A stretch of 64,000 bases of DNA from Planctomycetota bacterium (GTDB lineage Bacteria; Planctomycetota; UBA8742; UBA2392). A model generated the notes under the pieces. That model was not told the origin of the DNA, did no database searches, and saw only the letters and a list, made by a program, of their open reading frames with translations. The position numbers and the translations under genes are program-made. Numbering within the stretch: position 1 is the stretch's first letter; the number at the start of each line of letters is the position of its first letter. The stretch is from assembly GCA_022071975.1 (NCBI GenBank), contig JAJVIO010000008.1, positions 62,001 through 126,000 on the forward strand. Direction: 5' to 3'. Shown here piece after piece: positions 63,156 through 64,000 of the stretch.

Positions 63156-63929
63156 CTACTTGCCGCCCACCTTTGCCACCCAGGCCGCCAGGTCGGCGCG
63201 CTGCTGCTCGCTCAAGCGCGCGGCAAAACTCGGCATCGCCGATCCCGGAACGCCGTTGCTGATCACCGTGTAGATGCTGTCGAGCGGCCTCTCCCCGGCG
63301 GGCAAGTAAATGAAGTCGCCTTTCGCCAGTGCCGGCGGTTTGCGCGGCGTGCTGATGAACTTCGCGGCCGGGCCGTCGCCCTTGGCATCGTGGCCGTGGC
63401 AACCGGCGCACTCGCGCTGGAACAGTACGCGGCCGCGCCCGGCGTCGCCTGCGGGCGCGACTGCGCGAACTGTGGGCCAGGGCTTGTTGATGTCCGAGCG
63501 CGACTTGAGGGTCAGCAGAAACTCAACGACTCTGCGGCCTTGCTCGTTGAGTTTTGTCTGCCCGGGCTCGAACAAGTGGCGCTGGGCGGGCATCTGTGAG
63601 CCGGCGTAGACGTCCTCGGGCTTCCAGAAGTGTGCGGTGTGCCAGTCGGCATTGAAGCGAGCACCCACACCCGCAAGGTCGGGCCCCATGGGGCGCACGC
63701 CGGCGGCCTGCGCACCGAAGGCTTCGGTCAGCTCGGCCTGTAGGGTGCTGACAGCATGGCACTGCCAGCAGCCGGCCTGTACATAAGCTGCGGCGAGTTC
63801 CTTGTCGAAGGCCTGGGGCGGCGCGGGATCGGCCACCGGCTCAGCGGGCGGATTGGCGACAAACCCGATCACCAGGAACAGCACAGCAAGCGCCGGCACA
63901 CCAATGATGGCAATTTTCTCGCCGTCCAT
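63156..63929 (-). CDS. Membrane-anchored dihaem cytochrome c
   Basis: The product has 257 residues. An N-terminal anchor (IAIIGVPALAVLFLVIGFVAN) precedes two CxxCH haem sites: GCWQCH and CAGCH. Between them, GPDLAGVGARFNADWHTAHFWKPEDVYAGSQMP resembles the FixO/CcoO-type region of cbb3 oxidases, with its Met axial ligand. The second half resembles a class I cytochrome c. It likely carries electrons to a terminal oxidase. A fragment of a further gene follows toward the window end. Confidence 0.9.
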   Translation of the reverse strand: MDGEKIAIIGVPALAVLFLVIGFVANPPAEPVADPAPPQAFDKELAAAYVQAGCWQCHAVSTLQAELTEAFGAQAAGVRPMGPDLAGVGARFNADWHTAHFWKPEDVYAGSQMPAQRHLFEPGQTKLNEQGRRVVEFLLTLKSRSDINKPWPTVRAVAPAGDAGRGRVLFQRECAGCHGHDAKGDGPAAKFISTPRKPPALAKGDFIYLPAGERPLDSIYTVISNGVPGSAMPSFAARLSEQQRADLAAWVAKVGGK

Positions 63930-63965
63930 GCCGCGGGTTTAGCGGCTTACGCGCGCAGCGGCAAG

Positions 63966-64000
63966 TCAACGCAGCTTGTCGTATTCGCGGGCCCGCTTGA
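63966..64000 (-). CDS. Last residues of an unidentified gene entering from the right
   Basis: Reading leftward from the window end gives KRAREYDKLR and a stop at 63966-63968. The fragment is too short to assign, and could be chance. Its place upstream of the dihaem cytochrome gene would fit another respiratory gene. Confidence 0.3.
   Translation of the reverse strand, partial: KRAREYDKLR

Overview
The window is about 63% GC and densely coded, with genes on both strands and many ATGA or TGATG stop/start overlaps. It looks like a chromosomal piece of a Gram-negative bacterium. An Mla-type lipid transport operon, a heptosyltransferase-like gene and several lipoboxes all imply an outer membrane. 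A secreted squalene-cyclase-type repeat protein, secreted proteins with a GGCS-transmembrane-RRR tail and abundant intergenic palindromes suggest Planctomycetota or a related or myxobacterial-like lineage; this is inference only. I saw no rRNA, tRNA or CRISPR array.

Layout. 1-3.4 kb: end of a PP2C-like gene, a tryptophan dioxygenase-like gene, ispF and cysS. 3.4-4.1 kb: a REP-associated (RAYT/Y1) transposase framed by matching hairpins. 4.2-15.2 kb, minus strand: bioB, then a probable eight-gene operon running from a novel repeat lipoprotein through mlaE, mlaF, mlaD, a CcsA/HemX-like gene, hemA and a histidine kinase to purD, preceded by dusB. 15.3-18.2 kb: an exported protein with three 90-residue repeats plus PDZ, and a DegP-like protease. 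18.4-24.5 kb: MBL hydrolase and ClC channel, a lipoprotein, a DUF2007-like protein and SpoVR. 24.7-36.2 kb: two tandem secreted subtilases and a third exported protein with the same tail, with dapA, a broken HNH gene and a 640-bp palindrome-rich gap between them. 36.3-41.7 kb: a thioredoxin-like gene with an in-frame UGA in its WCGPC site (a probable selenoprotein), a YceH homologue and a peptide ABC transporter without ATPases. 41.8-47.6 kb: PrkA kinase, a TPR/zinc-ribbon protein, two glycosyltransferases and the YeaH-type partner of PrkA. 47.6-53.0 kb: a squalene-cyclase-like protein, an SDR/parvulin/monooxygenase operon, a cupin gene whose 3' end is duplicated around an Imm26-like gene, and an Imm74-like gene. 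53.1-63.1 kb: an aryl-CoA or anthranilate-type catabolic cluster with its MarR regulator and a candidate operator, interrupted by a VapBC module. The right end carries a dihaem cytochrome c.

The genes most worth follow-up are the selenocysteine-type thioredoxin at 36.3 kb, the WPLF-repeat lipoprotein at the head of the Mla operon, the 90-residue-repeat PDZ protein, and the cupin/immunity duplication at 51-52 kb.
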